Virus record (IMG/VR): IMGVR_UViG_3300037140_000145
Location: 1 to 64,000 of that record
Strand: one strand, 5' to 3'
From: a virus
DNA: 64,000 nucleotides
The stretch's first letter is position 1, and every line of letters starts with the position of its first letter. This document shows positions 1-7,876 of the stretch, in pieces. The notes below the pieces were generated by a model. The model did no database searches. It was not told the DNA's origin and saw only the letters and a program-made list of their open reading frames with translations. The position numbers and the translations under genes are program-made.

Positions 1-88
1 CGTCACAGACCCACCAGCCCGAAACACCTTCGTAGGTCACGGCCAGAGGATGGAAGCGATCCATGGCTCCCTTGGCGTTGAAGCTCAT
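1..88 (-). CDS. 5' end of an unrecognised gene leaving the left edge
   Basis: On the minus strand an ATG at 88 opens a frame with no stop to the window edge, 29 codons, beginning MSFNAKGAMDRFHPLAVTYE. The piece is too short to identify. It is supported by a well-formed promoter directly upstream (-35 TTGATT, 17-base spacer, -10 TAGACT, then 7 bases to the ATG), which would give a leaderless transcript. There is no Shine-Dalgarno sequence. It is divergent from the gene starting at 149. Confidence 0.55.
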   Translation of the reverse strand, partial: MSFNAKGAMDRFHPLAVTYEGVSGWWVCD

Positions 89-95
89 GCGCGGC

Positions 96-124
96 AGTCT
101 ACCAGTCGATCAGCTTCAAATCAA
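96..124 (-). promoter_or_regulatory. sigma70-like promoter, leaderless type
   Basis: Minus strand: TTGATT at 124-119, exactly 17 bases, TAGACT at 101-96, then seven bases and the ATG at 88. The predicted transcription start falls on or next to the A of the start codon. The same arrangement (TTGACA, 17, TAGACT, 7, ATG) recurs upstream of the minus gene starting at 7790, which supports it. Confidence 0.6.
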
Positions 125-148
125 CCTCGTTCAAGGGCATAACGGGTG

Positions 149-574
149 ATGGCACATTTCGTCGGCACCACCGCACTGCTCAAAAAAGGAAAAGTCTTCA
201 CGTCGCTGCCTGCACAGGCGGACTTCGCCGAATGGATTTCGGGTACCGTGACCTCCGATCAAGGGGGCACACTGGAAGTCCAGGAGAGCTTTGATCTGCC
301 GGTAGTACCCAGCGCGGAAAACTACGCCAAAGCAGAAAACACGAAAGACCTGATGCAGAAATGGGCCGAAGAAGGTCATTGGGCTCCGTGTTCGTGGCCG
401 GAAGAGTTGGAACTGGCGAAACGTCCGGCGACCTTTGTGGTTGCGGCTAAAGCCACCGTCAGCTTCTCCGCCTTCGCCGGGGCTCCATATTGGCGCGTCG
501 TTTACACCAACGGCGGAACGGATCAGGAAGAATTCCGTCTCGCCGCACGAGCCTTCGAGCGCGGTAGGGTCTAA
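149..574 (+). CDS. Hypothetical virion-region protein (141 aa)
   Basis: I do not recognise this protein. It starts MAHFVGTTALLKKGKVF and has alternating polar and hydrophobic stretches typical of beta-rich small virion proteins; no signal peptide, membrane segment or cysteine motif is visible. A GTG three bases earlier is possible, but ATG at 149 is more likely. No clear Shine-Dalgarno precedes it; a CATAAC hexamer at 138-143 with TTCAAA 17 bases further upstream could be a promoter giving a very short leader. Its stop overlaps the next start as TAATG, so the two genes are probably translated together. The position ahead of the head module suggests a structural or head-completion role, which is inference only. 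Confidence 0.7.
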   Translation: MAHFVGTTALLKKGKVFTSLPAQADFAEWISGTVTSDQGGTLEVQESFDLPVVPSAENYAKAENTKDLMQKWAEEGHWAPCSWPEELELAKRPATFVVAAKATVSFSAFAGAPYWRVVYTNGGTDQEEFRLAARAFERGRV

Positions 575-1182
575 TGGCAGCCCCCGTCGTAACAAAACCA
601 GCTAAACAGACCGGTCATATCGGAACAGTAATCACGCCGCTGACCATCGTGGCTACCGAAACGCCTACTGAAATCTCGGCTGCTGGACTACCCGCTGGTT
701 TGTCAATCGTAAAATCGGGAGCGAAAATCGGCGAAATCACAGGTACGCCGACGACTGCCGAAACAGCTAAAGTCAAACTGTCCGCCAAAAACGGAACGGG
801 GTCGGCTGTTGAAGTTGAATTCGAATGGGAAATCCTAATAGCCGTTCCTGTCGTTAGCAAACCGGCGAAACAGCTAAGCTATCACGGCACACCGATCACC
901 GCGCTCCATGTTGCTGCTACAGGCACACCTACCGTCTATACGGCATCCAGTTTGCCAGCCGGACTGTCGATCAATGCAGCGACCGGAGTGATCACGGGTA
1001 CCCCGACGACCAAAGGAACATCAACGGTCGTGCTCGCCGCCGAAAATGCAGGGGGCGTGAGTCTCGAAGTCTCATTCGAATGGGTCATCCAGCAGGGCGC
1101 AGAAGACGAGACAGCCGAAGAGGCAAAAAACACCGCTTCCACTTGGGTCGCACCTGCCGGGTGGGGCGTTCGCCCTGGCTAG
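574..1182 (+). CDS. Tandem putative Ig (He_PIG-like) domain protein
   Basis: 202 residues made of two Ig-like repeats of about 85 residues (roughly 3-90 and 91-170). Each opens with PVV(T/S)KPAKQ and carries the He_PIG signature: LPAGLSI followed by G(E/V)ITGTPTT. The rest is an acidic linker and a Trp/Pro/Gly tail. In phages such domains usually decorate capsids or tails and are thought to make weak contacts with cell-surface sugars. There is no signal peptide, consistent with a virion component. It is coupled to the previous gene by TAATG. The domain call is firm from the repeated signature; which particle part it sits on cannot be told from sequence. Confidence 0.8.
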   Translation: MAAPVVTKPAKQTGHIGTVITPLTIVATETPTEISAAGLPAGLSIVKSGAKIGEITGTPTTAETAKVKLSAKNGTGSAVEVEFEWEILIAVPVVSKPAKQLSYHGTPITALHVAATGTPTVYTASSLPAGLSINAATGVITGTPTTKGTSTVVLAAENAGGVSLEVSFEWVIQQGAEDETAEEAKNTASTWVAPAGWGVRPG

Positions 1183-1213
1183 CAACTGCGTCGCATCTGT
1201 GTCATAATGACTG

Positions 1214-4200
1214 ATGCTGGTTAGCTGTGAAGATTGCTCGCACCATTTCGTCCTCTCGCCAGGCGATATCTCTGGCGCGACTGCTTGTCCGGATTGTGGT
1301 GGGAAGCGCTTTTTCCGCGATCAGCCGTCCCCTACTCAAAGCGATGGCACGCTCCGGGACATGGTTGATAGCGACACACAGAAGGACCAGGGAGGCAACC
1401 CGCTAGGCGAGGGCACCATCATGGGCGGGCACCCAGAACAGCCTGCCTGGCGTCGCGACAACTTCATGCATGGCAAGGTCACAGACTTGCCTACCCTCGC
1501 AGCTTTGGTCGAGAGCGATCTTAGACTCCCAGATGGAACTTCGATCCCAGAGAGCGGATCGATCCCCAATCACACCTGTCCATCGTGTCGTGTTCCCTCG
1601 TCCATGAACGGGTATGGTGAGTGCCTCAATTGTGGCTATACCATTCCATACGATGGCGGTGAGTGGGAGGACATGCCTGGAGCAGATGAGCTACTTGACC
1701 CTCGGCACCTTGAAAAAGGTCGGGGTCCTTGGAAGAATCCTTCCACCCTTCCTGCGCTAGGCCCGGCTCATCAAGGCGCACTTGCGGCCCTTGTCGATCC
1801 AATGCTCAATCTTCGTTGCCCCAATTGCGGCGGCGAAGTAATGCAAGACCCAGATCAGGGAGACATCTTCTGCGTTCACTGTGATCACAGTTGGCCGGTG
1901 CGCGGCGAGGAAGACCCTGCCGTCATGAAGGGATGGCAGCGTGTCCCTCACGCCATGGAGCATGGCTTTTCACCGGGTCTTATAGAGACACCTGGCGCGC
2001 TTGGTCCTGTGCGCCAGGGCAGCACTCACGAGGCCGCACAGCAGGCCCCGTGCGCGACCTGTGAGTCCGATGCACTCGTGCTCTCTGATGGGACGATGTA
2101 TTGCCCGCAGTGCAAACAAGCGACACCCCCGGCAAGTCGTCCTGAGCCAACCAACGTCTTTCAGAATCAGGAGACATGGCGTACTCCTCCGGCCTTCGAG
2201 TCGCCCAAGGAGCCTGGTCTATTGCAACGGATGTTTGCTAGCGAGATGGATGACATCGTGGGCCTCACCCCTGAGTCGCAGCCAAGCACTATGCAGTGGG
2301 AGCCCGGATGGCAGGGGCGAGGTCTGATGATTGCCGGTGAGCCCCATACGTGGAAGGCATATCACCCTCGCGACGCTAATGTCGATCCCAACGAAAGTTT
2401 CAATCATGGCACATCACACTCGCAGTATGTAGAAAGCGCAGGCATCCCGCATCACCTGGTCGATTGGAAATCCGGAGTGGAGATTCGCCCGACTGGAGAG
2501 GTCGAGACGGTGACAGGTCGAGATGCTTCACCGTTTATTGCCGCTGATCCGCGCCTGAAAGAGTTAGAGGACAAATCGTTCTCCTTCAGTAAGACGATGC
2601 CAAAGCTAGAGCGCACCAACAACATGGACCCATATCTCCCGTGGACACACGAGGCGGATGTCGATTTCGATAAGGGTCCCGACGAGAACGTCGCCCCGGC
2701 TCATTCTCTCATGGTGCAGCCCAGTGACGTGGGGCTCCACAACGCACATGGCAACCACAAAGGGCCGCTTGCGTTTCTTGATGCACACATCAACGGCATC
2801 CCGGTCAGAGGTAACGGCTCGGAGTTGATCAAGCGCTACGGCTTGCGCGAAAGCCCGGAGTTCGGCAAGCCGGTTGTCGTCTCGGTCCATGATCCGTCTC
2901 ACCTACCGGCCGCTGCGCAGGTTGTGCAGGACCCCAACGCACGTAGCCCCCTCATGGTCGAACTTGCACAGAAGATTCGCAACGAAGAAGCTCCGGCTCC
3001 TCCTGGCATCAGGCCGTTGGATATCGCGCCGTCACAGAGCGAACAGGACCAGTCTTTGAGAGATCGTGATCAGGGATACGAGGAGCACGCGGGCGGTATC
3101 AAGACGGCAGGTCCCGCACTGTTGGCGCTCCCTGAGCTAGCCGAGGGCGTGGGAGCAGCCGGTGCGGTAGGCGGCGAGGCATCCGCAGGAGGCGCAGCAA
3201 GTGGACTGATGGGCAAAGCGCTTGGTCCAGCAAGCAACTTCATGGGCGGCGACCTTGGTCGTCACATGCCGGGCGGAGGAGGCGAAGCGCCGGGGCAAGC
3301 GGGTCCCGATTCGACCATTCTCAATCCGCTATCGAGCACCGATCCACTCATTGCGCTCATTGCCAAGGGTGGAGAATACGAAACGCCGACCTCCAATCCC
3401 GACGTGGGCGTCAAGCACGACGACCCAGAGGACGTAGATCAAAAAGAGTTCAACGACCAGGACAAGAGCCCAGAAAACCCGTTGAACCCGAACCTTGAAG
3501 ACTCCGGTAAGTCGGGTGAGGACCCGCACAAAGACAAACGCGACGAGGAAAGCCACGGCTTCTCCGAGAGCAGCCCTGCCATCGAGCGCATGAAGCTTCT
3601 CATGCCACTCATCGAACACTTCTATCACTCAGATGAGTCGGGAGCAAACGATCCTATGCTCAAGGGTCTGCACGAGATGCTAGAAGCAGAGAACCCTGGT
3701 TACCTCGGCAAGGGCGACCCTACTGTCGCTGAGATTTTCATCCAGCAGAAAAAGAAGCCAGAGCACGTTCATGCGGGCCTTTACGCCGATGGTGACGCGG
3801 TGCGATCTCCCGATGAGCGCCGTCGTTACGATCAGGGATTGGACGAATGGGGCGCGAAACAGTACGGCGAGCGCCGCATCGGTCCGGATCGTCGCCAAGA
3901 GCCCGAGCCTGTCATGTGCCCCGCATGCAAGAGTGGCCAGATCATCGGTCCAGCATGTAACCAGTGCGGCACCACGGTCGAGGATATCCTTTCGGCCCCG
4001 ACAAGTCGCGAAGGTCAGACCAAGGAGTCCATCGTGCCCCCTTTGCAGATGGGCGGACTTCAGCAACAGCAGCAGATGCTCGATCCGACCGCACTCAATC
4101 CAAGTTTGCAACCAACCCCTCAAGCTCCTCCAGGCGGGGGAGCGCAGCAGGGTCATTGCAAGAACTGCGGCGGAGTCACGACAGCAGATGGCACATGCCC

Positions 4201-5893
4201 GCAGTGCGGAGCCAAGGAAAACGCCATGGGCGGAGCAACACCACAAGGACAGCAAATAGGAGGACCAAGTATGCCAGCACCGATGCAGAGCTTTACTCAT
4301 CTAGACTTGATTGCCTCGCTGGTCGATTCGGCCAATCATCAGGGTCCAGTAACGCCTGAGCAGATCGCCGCAGTCCAGCAGTGGCTTATCGAGAACGGTC
4401 GTGTCAATGAGGTACCGAACGTACCTCTCGACCCCGGCAACCCCGAGTACGCCAAGATTCTCGCTGAAATTCAGCAGAATCCTACAGTACCCCCAACAGT
4501 CACGCCGGAAGAGCAGACACAGCCGCCAGCACCGCAGCAACCCGCCCCCGGAGGCATGCCTGTTCCGGGGATGGGTGGAGAACCAGGCGGACAGCCGATG
4601 CAGCCTATGTCATCGTTCTTGCCCGACTTCACCGCAGCCGACGATCTAGAAACACAGCATCAAAAAGGTCAGCATGTGCATGGGCTTCACCCAGATTGTC
4701 CTATTTGTGCGCAAAAGGAAAAGGCAGAGCCCTACCGCGAGTTTGAAGAGGAGATGGGCAGCAAGCTCATGCCCGGTCATACAGCAGCCGACAACATCGC
4801 ACCGCGTTGCCCCGTGTGCAACTCTGCGACGACCGGCATGGTTGGTGATCCAGACAACCACTCTCGTTGCCATGCGTGTGGCAACGTCTGGAAAGGTCCT
4901 AGCATACTCGATGACACAAGCGCGGCTGGAAACAGCGCCATCGCTCGCGTAGCTGGACCTGGGCCAGAGCAGGATGCCCAGCCGGTCAATGTACCTGCCG
5001 CAGAACAGGATGCTGCGCTCAATCAAGGCGGCGACGAAGATTCATCGCTGACATGGAAGGACACCGAAGGAAATCCGATCCAGGCAAAGCAGGAGTACAC
5101 GATGAAGAATCCGTCCTTCTCCGTGCCGGATGTGATTCGTGTTGAGCGCGTCAAGCCAGACGGCTTGGACGTGACATTGCTCGGTATGTACGGCAACGAC
5201 TCGAACACGCTGAAGAGCAGCGTCCCGATTTCCAAGGAGGACATGGAAATGCAGGAACTCACGTTCGAACCGCTCGCACAGAATGCCGACGACCGCAACA
5301 ACGAACCTCCGCCAGGCTCACAGACGCCCGGCGAGGAGCAAGTACCCCCATCAGGACAGACGACAGACGAGCGCGCCAACAGCGAACTCCAGCCTTCACA
5401 GGCCAGCGTCGATGATGATTCATGCCCGCGCTGCGGTCACAACGAACACACGTCGTCCATGATCAATCCGGACGCGACTGAACACGACTGCTTCCGTTGT
5501 GGGCACAACTGGGTCACCGAGGAAAAGGGTGGTCGCGCTGAGGCTGGCGTTGATATTGGTTGGGTCATGGAAGACGATGACGCAGAGGATTTCTTGGGCG
5601 CTCGACGCCAGAGCATGGCTGCCGCTCAGTCCCGCGACATAGGCTCGATCCAGGACTCTCGACGCGAAGAGATTCGCGCACGTCTAGCTCACAACAAGCA
5701 AGAGCGCATGCAACGAGAGGGTGGCAAGCACTTTACTCCTCGCGAGCAACGTGAGCTAATAGATGAGGATGGTATGGCGCGCAACAGCGACATGCTTGAT
5801 CTTGAGGGTACGCATTACAAGACCCGAGACAGTTACGACAGTAAGACCGATCCAGAACGAGTCCGCGACGCAGACTTGTTCCTAGGAGTCTAA
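1214..5893 (+). CDS. Giant multi-zinc-ribbon virion-region protein (1559 aa)
   Basis: Unusual protein built around CxxC...CxxC zinc ribbons separated by disordered Pro/Gln/Gly/acidic linkers. Ribbons begin near residues 5, 121, 201, 281, 901, 981, 1198 and 1403, with a lone HPDCPIC motif near 1161. A Gly/Ala-rich hydrophobic stretch lies around 635-690 (GPALLALPELAEG). Residues about 400-600 look more globular and contain His-rich segments. No enzyme family is recognised. It precedes further zinc proteins and the prohead protease, so it is probably a head or internal virion protein, possibly a DNA-associated one. The ATG lacks a Shine-Dalgarno; CATAAT at 1203-1208 lies 5 bases upstream and may be a -10. 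An in-frame ATG at 4271 with TAGGAGGA before it could give a shorter C-terminal product. Confidence 0.75.
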   Translation: MLVSCEDCSHHFVLSPGDISGATACPDCGGKRFFRDQPSPTQSDGTLRDMVDSDTQKDQGGNPLGEGTIMGGHPEQPAWRRDNFMHGKVTDLPTLAALVESDLRLPDGTSIPESGSIPNHTCPSCRVPSSMNGYGECLNCGYTIPYDGGEWEDMPGADELLDPRHLEKGRGPWKNPSTLPALGPAHQGALAALVDPMLNLRCPNCGGEVMQDPDQGDIFCVHCDHSWPVRGEEDPAVMKGWQRVPHAMEHGFSPGLIETPGALGPVRQGSTHEAAQQAPCATCESDALVLSDGTMYCPQCKQATPPASRPEPTNVFQNQETWRTPPAFESPKEPGLLQRMFASEMDDIVGLTPESQPSTMQWEPGWQGRGLMIAGEPHTWKAYHPRDANVDPNESFNHGTSHSQYVESAGIPHHLVDWKSGVEIRPTGEVETVTGRDASPFIAADPRLKELEDKSFSFSKTMPKLERTNNMDPYLPWTHEADVDFDKGPDENVAPAHSLMVQPSDVGLHNAHGNHKGPLAFLDAHINGIPVRGNGSELIKRYGLRESPEFGKPVVVSVHDPSHLPAAAQVVQDPNARSPLMVELAQKIRNEEAPAPPGIRPLDIAPSQSEQDQSLRDRDQGYEEHAGGIKTAGPALLALPELAEGVGAAGAVGGEASAGGAASGLMGKALGPASNFMGGDLGRHMPGGGGEAPGQAGPDSTILNPLSSTDPLIALIAKGGEYETPTSNPDVGVKHDDPEDVDQKEFNDQDKSPENPLNPNLEDSGKSGEDPHKDKRDEESHGFSESSPAIERMKLLMPLIEHFYHSDESGANDPMLKGLHEMLEAENPGYLGKGDPTVAEIFIQQKKKPEHVHAGLYADGDAVRSPDERRRYDQGLDEWGAKQYGERRIGPDRRQEPEPVMCPACKSGQIIGPACNQCGTTVEDILSAPTSREGQTKESIVPPLQMGGLQQQQQMLDPTALNPSLQPTPQAPPGGGAQQGHCKNCGGVTTADGTCPQCGAKENAMGGATPQGQQIGGPSMPAPMQSFTHLDLIASLVDSANHQGPVTPEQIAAVQQWLIENGRVNEVPNVPLDPGNPEYAKILAEIQQNPTVPPTVTPEEQTQPPAPQQPAPGGMPVPGMGGEPGGQPMQPMSSFLPDFTAADDLETQHQKGQHVHGLHPDCPICAQKEKAEPYREFEEEMGSKLMPGHTAADNIAPRCPVCNSATTGMVGDPDNHSRCHACGNVWKGPSILDDTSAAGNSAIARVAGPGPEQDAQPVNVPAAEQDAALNQGGDEDSSLTWKDTEGNPIQAKQEYTMKNPSFSVPDVIRVERVKPDGLDVTLLGMYGNDSNTLKSSVPISKEDMEMQELTFEPLAQNADDRNNEPPPGSQTPGEEQVPPSGQTTDERANSELQPSQASVDDDSCPRCGHNEHTSSMINPDATEHDCFRCGHNWVTEEKGGRAEAGVDIGWVMEDDDAEDFLGARRQSMAAAQSRDIGSIQDSRREEIRARLAHNKQERMQREGGKHFTPREQRELIDEDGMARNSDMLDLEGTHYKTRDSYDSKTDPERVRDADLFLGV

Positions 5894-5904
5894 GAAAGGA
5901 AGTC

Positions 5905-6195
5905 ATGTCAGATACACCAGACACATCACAAGTCCCGGCCGAGGTTCGGGCACAGATCATCAGAGAGGAGCAGGAAGCGCGTCAGGGACCCCCGACCGTC
6001 GAGTGCGCCATCTGTGGCTTCAACGGTTATCCCGGAGGCACTTGCCCTAGCTGCAATCGTCCTCTGGACCAGAAGCGCCAGTACACGTTGAGTGAGCTTC
6101 GCGCCATGCCTCAGGAGCAGCGCGAGAAGATCATGCGCGAGGACCGGCCTAGTGGCGCGGCACCGCGAATCGTTCACATTCCAGGGTCCGTGTAA
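5905..6195 (+). CDS. Small zinc-ribbon protein (96 aa)
   Basis: One zinc ribbon at about residues 31-48 (CAICG, then CPSCN 13 residues on) flanked by charged helical segments rich in Glu, Arg and Gln. Family unknown. The ribbon resembles those of the giant protein just upstream, from which it is separated by 11 bases, so the two probably work together or derive from one another. AAAGGAAG stands 4-11 bases ahead of the ATG as ribosome binding site. No enzymatic motif is visible. Confidence 0.75.
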   Translation: MSDTPDTSQVPAEVRAQIIREEQEARQGPPTVECAICGFNGYPGGTCPSCNRPLDQKRQYTLSELRAMPQEQREKIMREDRPSGAAPRIVHIPGSV

Positions 6196-6235
6196 GAACC
6201 CTTTCAAACCTGCGACTTCTAGGAGATAACAAGCG

Positions 6236-7015
6236 ATGGCAATCAAACTAGCAACCGGACCTCAGGTCAGTAAGGTGAGCAAGGAGGAGGCTGAGGCGGC
6301 ATTTCGTCGCAACCCAGACTTCCCCAAGCACGCCGACGAGTACGTTCTCGAAGAGCTTGACGGTCACTGGGTAGCCGCAGTGCATGTCGCGGATTCACCA
6401 TTCGGTGGACCTGCCGACGAGACTGAGGAGGCCCCTGGTCCTAAGAGCGAGGGTCCCGGAGACACCGCTCCTGAAGAGGGTGGCGCTGATGATGGCGAAA
6501 CTGGCGGAGACGAGCCTCCGAAGGACGATGAGAACAAGGAGGACGGCAAGGAGAAGGGCGGCGAGAAGCACGAGATTCACGCCCTCATGGATGCTGTCCA
6601 GAAGATTCTCGTTGCACTCGGCATTCCCGATGGCGAAGCTCCTGGTGAAAACGCCATCCCTGGCGAAGAGCCACCGGCCGGTCCTCCTGGACCGCCGCAG
6701 GGTGGCCCGCCCGCACCGGACGAGAAGGAGAAGGGTCCTGGCGGTCCTCTCAAGCCTGGCGAGGTCCCACCGGGACAGACGCCGGTCGGTGCTCCTGCAT
6801 TTGCGCACATCACCCCTCACCCGTGGGAGGGACTCATCGGAGTAGCAGCAACGTTCGAGGTCGAGGAACGAGTTCCCGATCACTACACTTCCGCAGACGT
6901 GGATAGTGAACTCAACGAACTTGCTCGCGGCACGGGATTCAAAGTCAAGCAGGTTCAGACGCACGTCAATGAGCATGGCCACAAGGTCGCCAAGGCTCTA
7001 ATCAGCGCCTACTAA
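6236..7015 (+). CDS. Acidic Pro/Gly-rich hypothetical protein (259 aa)
   Basis: N-terminal about 60 residues look folded, then a long disordered region (about 60-190) of Glu, Asp, Gly and Pro with repeated PPGPP-type stretches, then a compact C-terminal domain of about 70 residues (GLIGVAATFEVEERVPDHYT onward). No known family. The acidic low-complexity core resembles scaffold or chaperone-like head proteins, but this is inference from composition and position between zinc proteins and the protease. AGGAG 10 bases upstream of the ATG serves as ribosome binding site. Confidence 0.7.
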   Translation: MAIKLATGPQVSKVSKEEAEAAFRRNPDFPKHADEYVLEELDGHWVAAVHVADSPFGGPADETEEAPGPKSEGPGDTAPEEGGADDGETGGDEPPKDDENKEDGKEKGGEKHEIHALMDAVQKILVALGIPDGEAPGENAIPGEEPPAGPPGPPQGGPPAPDEKEKGPGGPLKPGEVPPGQTPVGAPAFAHITPHPWEGLIGVAATFEVEERVPDHYTSADVDSELNELARGTGFKVKQVQTHVNEHGHKVAKALISAY

Positions 7016-7027
7016 AGAGGAGTTCAC

Positions 7028-7228
7028 ATGTCGAGGGATGCAGTGCCCTCCGCCGACCTAGAGAAGACGGTTCGCGAGGAGTTCAATCGTATGCGCGGGC
7101 GCATCTGCGGATTCATCGAGGCATGCGGCCTACCTGAGAAGCAAGAGCGCGGAGCAATCGCCACGTTCAAGACGCTTAGCTACGACAGTGAGAACCTGAT
7201 CGTAGACCTGCTCAGTGAAGACGCTTAG
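7028..7228 (+). CDS. Small helical hypothetical protein (66 aa)
   Basis: Short charged protein, predicted mostly alpha-helical, with no recognisable family. The start is supported by AAGAGGAG five bases before the ATG. It is the last plus-strand gene before the converging exported accessory gene and overlaps that gene's 3' end by 17 bases, so there is no terminator space between them. Confidence 0.65.
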   Translation: MSRDAVPSADLEKTVREEFNRMRGRICGFIEACGLPEKQERGAIATFKTLSYDSENLIVDLLSEDA

Positions 7229-7790
7229 CTTTACGCAGACAGCGAGCTAGCTTCTTCCGCTTGTGTCGATTGAGGCGCTTGCACTTGGCTACGGCCTTTG
7301 CGCGCTTCGATGGCACAGCAGCGTGAGTTACCCGCGCAGCCACAGGTCCCGTTGTGGGTTCGGAAGCCACAGTAGGTGTGGCTACAGAGGTCACTATGGG
7401 ACTTGGCGTTGGGGCAGGGGACGGAAGAAGCGTGACCGTTTCGAATGTCGCTTCTGCCCCAAGTTCAGCGCTATTGGCTTCTCCGGGGTAGAGACATACA
7501 TGATAGACACCCAAGGATTCGTATTGTTCAGGTGGGATGGTGCCTTCGGTTTCGGTCGTCAGTCGTCCCCATTTGCCGAGGTCACCGTTTTCGGCACGAT
7601 GAAGCTTACATGCGCTGGGTTTGAGATTGACGACAAAGAGGCCAGAGACGCCCTGGGCGTGATACGTAACGGCTTCCCCTTTGAGGACCGATTGCGGCGT
7701 CACAGACAATTCGGGGTTGGCACTCGCAATCGCGGGGGCAGCGAAGACCAAGGACAAAACGGCAGCGGAGATGAGGCTCTTGATTTTCAT
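7212..7790 (-). CDS. Exported accessory (moron-type) protein, 192 aa
   Basis: The ATG at 7790 gives a classical signal peptide: MKIK, a hydrophobic core (LISAAVLSLVFAAPA) and an AxA-type cleavage site (AIASA). The mature part begins with a beta-sandwich-like domain containing two spaced Cys, then a Thr/Pro/Ser/Val linker, and ends in a Lys/Arg/Cys-rich tail (CKRLNRHKRKKLARC). That architecture is common in predicted extracellular proteins of Thermoleophilia-type actinobacteria and unlike the surrounding virion genes. It is transcribed against the head operon from its own promoter (TTGACA-17-TAGACT). These are marks of a host-derived moron expressed outside the lytic programme; the function could be cell-surface modification or exclusion, but nothing in the sequence decides this. 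Confidence 0.75.
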   Translation of the reverse strand: MKIKSLISAAVLSLVFAAPAIASANPELSVTPQSVLKGEAVTYHAQGVSGLFVVNLKPSACKLHRAENGDLGKWGRLTTETEGTIPPEQYESLGVYHVCLYPGEANSAELGAEATFETVTLLPSPAPTPSPIVTSVATPTVASEPTTGPVAARVTHAAVPSKRAKAVAKCKRLNRHKRKKLARCLRKAKRLH

Positions 7791-7797
7791 GATCGAT

Positions 7798-7826
7798 AGT
7801 CTACAGGATAAGCTACTCCGTGTCAA
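7798..7826 (-). promoter_or_regulatory. Strong sigma70-like promoter of the exported gene
   Basis: Minus strand: perfect -35 TTGACA (7826-7821), 17-base spacer, -10 TAGACT (7803-7798), then seven bases to the ATG at 7790. No Shine-Dalgarno fits between, so the message is probably leaderless. It is the best -35 match I found in the window. Confidence 0.75.
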
Positions 7827-7876
7827 GAGCTTCAGGCACCATAGGTTTGCGGCCTTGCTACCGCATAACTACTGAG

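Noticed and set aside
3680-4300. Minus-strand frame of 206 codons inside the giant zinc protein gene
   Set aside because: Shadow frame; Cys and Leu content arises from the complementary strand of Gln/Ala/Gly codons.
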